Below are positions 62,760 through 64,000 of a DNA stretch of 64,000 nucleotides, piece after piece. Origin of the DNA: Carallia brachiata (taxonomy: Eukaryota > Streptophyta > Magnoliopsida > Malpighiales > Rhizophoraceae); assembly GCA_021464245.1 (NCBI GenBank), contig JADCRB010000071.1, forward strand, positions 3,162,001 to 3,226,000, given 5' to 3'. Numbering within the stretch: the stretch's first letter is position 1; every line of letters starts with the position of its first letter. A model generated the notes under the pieces. It was given only the letters and a program-made list of their open reading frames with translations, ran no database searches and was not told the DNA's origin. Both the position numbers and the translations under genes were made by a program.

Positions 62760-64000
62760 GTGGGTAACATTTTTTGGGGTTTTTTGAAAAAAAAAAAAAA
62801 CAAAAAGTGAGATTTTTAGTTGGTGATTTATGTCGTCATTTTGAATGGAGAAAGTGGGGTCCAGAAAGTGGGTCCCATCTCTGTCTTGCTCTGGCCTTCA
62901 TTGGAATTGGATTAATGATCGAAATTGGAGCACTAACAATGATTGTATACGTTGCTAATGGTAAATATTCCATTTGCTCACAAAGCAATTTATCGATGAG
63001 TCGGTCCCGTACATCATGAACTTCCGTTTGTTGAGTTCAGTCAACCACTTTCATTTGCCTTAAGTTCGTGCATTAAGGCAACATAAAAGCTATCCGGCCA
63101 GCTAGCCTGAGGTTAAGCCACTTTGTGCTGTCTACAATTTGGTGATTCAAGCCTGTCCCAGTTTCCCAATAACTTTTTAGATACCAAAATTGCCCCGACA
63201 CGCTAATATTTCTTGTTGTCCTTTGGAGGTTAAAGTTCAGCCGTAGAAAAGAGAGACGGGGATTTCTATATTTTTTATGGCTACTTTTAACTAATTCAAT
63301 TATTATTGTCATTTAAGTACAAAGAGCAACCAAATGGAAGGAGAAACAAAGAAAGCCATATAGGATAGAGAATTGAGAATAGCCATTCACATGAATGGTC
63401 AAAACTATAAATGTAGGGGAAATTATATGTGCGCACGGGAAAATGAGAGACGGGTGAGTTTGTAATAAGGACTTAAATTTTGTAATAAAAAATAAAAATA
63501 TTATTTATTTATTTTTTTAATTATAAAAATTAGATAATCTGTTGCAAAAATAAAGCCACTCATTATGATGTGTCGCTTTTTTGTTTCGTATTTTTGGATT
63601 TATGTAGTGAGACGCTAAATGTATAGGCATTAATTAATGCGAGGTGCCATCTGAGAATATTTTCATTTTCTTCTTTTTGTCATTGCTCACGTTAACAGGA
63701 AATGATAAATTGCAAAAAAAAAAAAAAAAAATCACAGTAAAATATGAACGTCCTCTTTAAATTATAAGGACAGAGAAAAGGGGTTGGGAGGGGGTGGGGT
63801 TGGAATGTGCACTAAACGGTTACCTGTAAAAGCTGAAACGGTTGTATTAAGAAGTGCAAAATTACAGAAGAAGCCATGGCGGCTCATGGTAACCGCAAGC
63901 GGTTTTGTTTTAGAAACGCCACAAACGGGACGGTTTTTTTGTACACGTGTTTGATTTTTGGACTACTCAAAATCAATATGCGGTGGTCTTAGCTTTTTTT
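62760..64000. other. GDU upstream region, nothing further recognised
   Basis: AT-rich DNA with A-runs. Around 63780-63960 composition rises and short motifs such as AAACGG recur (63818, 63837, 63934), possibly the edge of another gene's promoter or a small repeat; not resolvable here. Confidence 0.4.

Noticed and set aside
62092..62810. Several frames on both strands over the GDU gene
   Set aside because: Shadows of the GDU coding sequence and its GA-rich leader.

Overview
The window looks like nuclear DNA of a eudicot plant. It is AT-rich, its genes are split by GT-AG introns, and four plant gene families are recognisable, separated by long intergenic stretches full of small transposon remnants. 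I cannot fix the species from sequence alone.

Layout. (1) 1-3780 is AT-rich upstream DNA. (2) 4003-7325 (+) is an intact 10-exon gene for plastid 1-deoxy-D-xylulose-5-phosphate synthase (DXS, type II-like), with a TATA box upstream and a poly(A) signal downstream. (3) 7986-11318 holds two abutting Harbinger/Tourist-like elements whose interiors are GA-rich minisatellite. (4) 12303-31419 is a tandem segmental duplication of about 5 kb. Copy A (12303-17692) gained a SINE, a foldback element and a 5'-truncated LINE. Copy B (17693-31419) gained a SINE, a MITE and an 8.77-kb block bounded by a 9-bp direct repeat. That block carries a decayed intron-containing ESCRT-III VPS2.2/2.3-like pseudogene and a tandem array of palindromic units of about 400 bp. 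(5) 33070-34318 (+) is a CONSTANS-LIKE 5-type gene whose expected start codon is one base out of frame and whose exon 1 has a second frame break. (6) 41083-43048 (-) is an intact 4-exon PTI1-like cytoplasmic receptor-like kinase with a probable N-myristoylation site. (7) 44816-56093 is a nested set of tandem duplications of unrecognised DNA, with a main unit of about 5.1 kb. (8) 56605-59373 is an internally deleted Ty1/copia element with both LTRs and an ATATA target duplication. (9) 62047-62622 (-) is a single-exon GLUTAMINE DUMPER gene.

The genes do not form a pathway; this is ordinary plant gene order. DXS feeds plastid isoprenoid synthesis, the COL protein is a transcriptional regulator, the kinase is a membrane-tethered signalling kinase and the GDU protein affects amino-acid export. 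The points most worth checking are the broken COL5 frame, the 8.77-kb block with its empty-site counterpart in copy A, the palindromic array inside that block, and the 5.1-kb duplicated region of unknown content. I saw no convincing new biological system. Much of the window is repeat-derived, and boundaries of degenerate elements are by eye.
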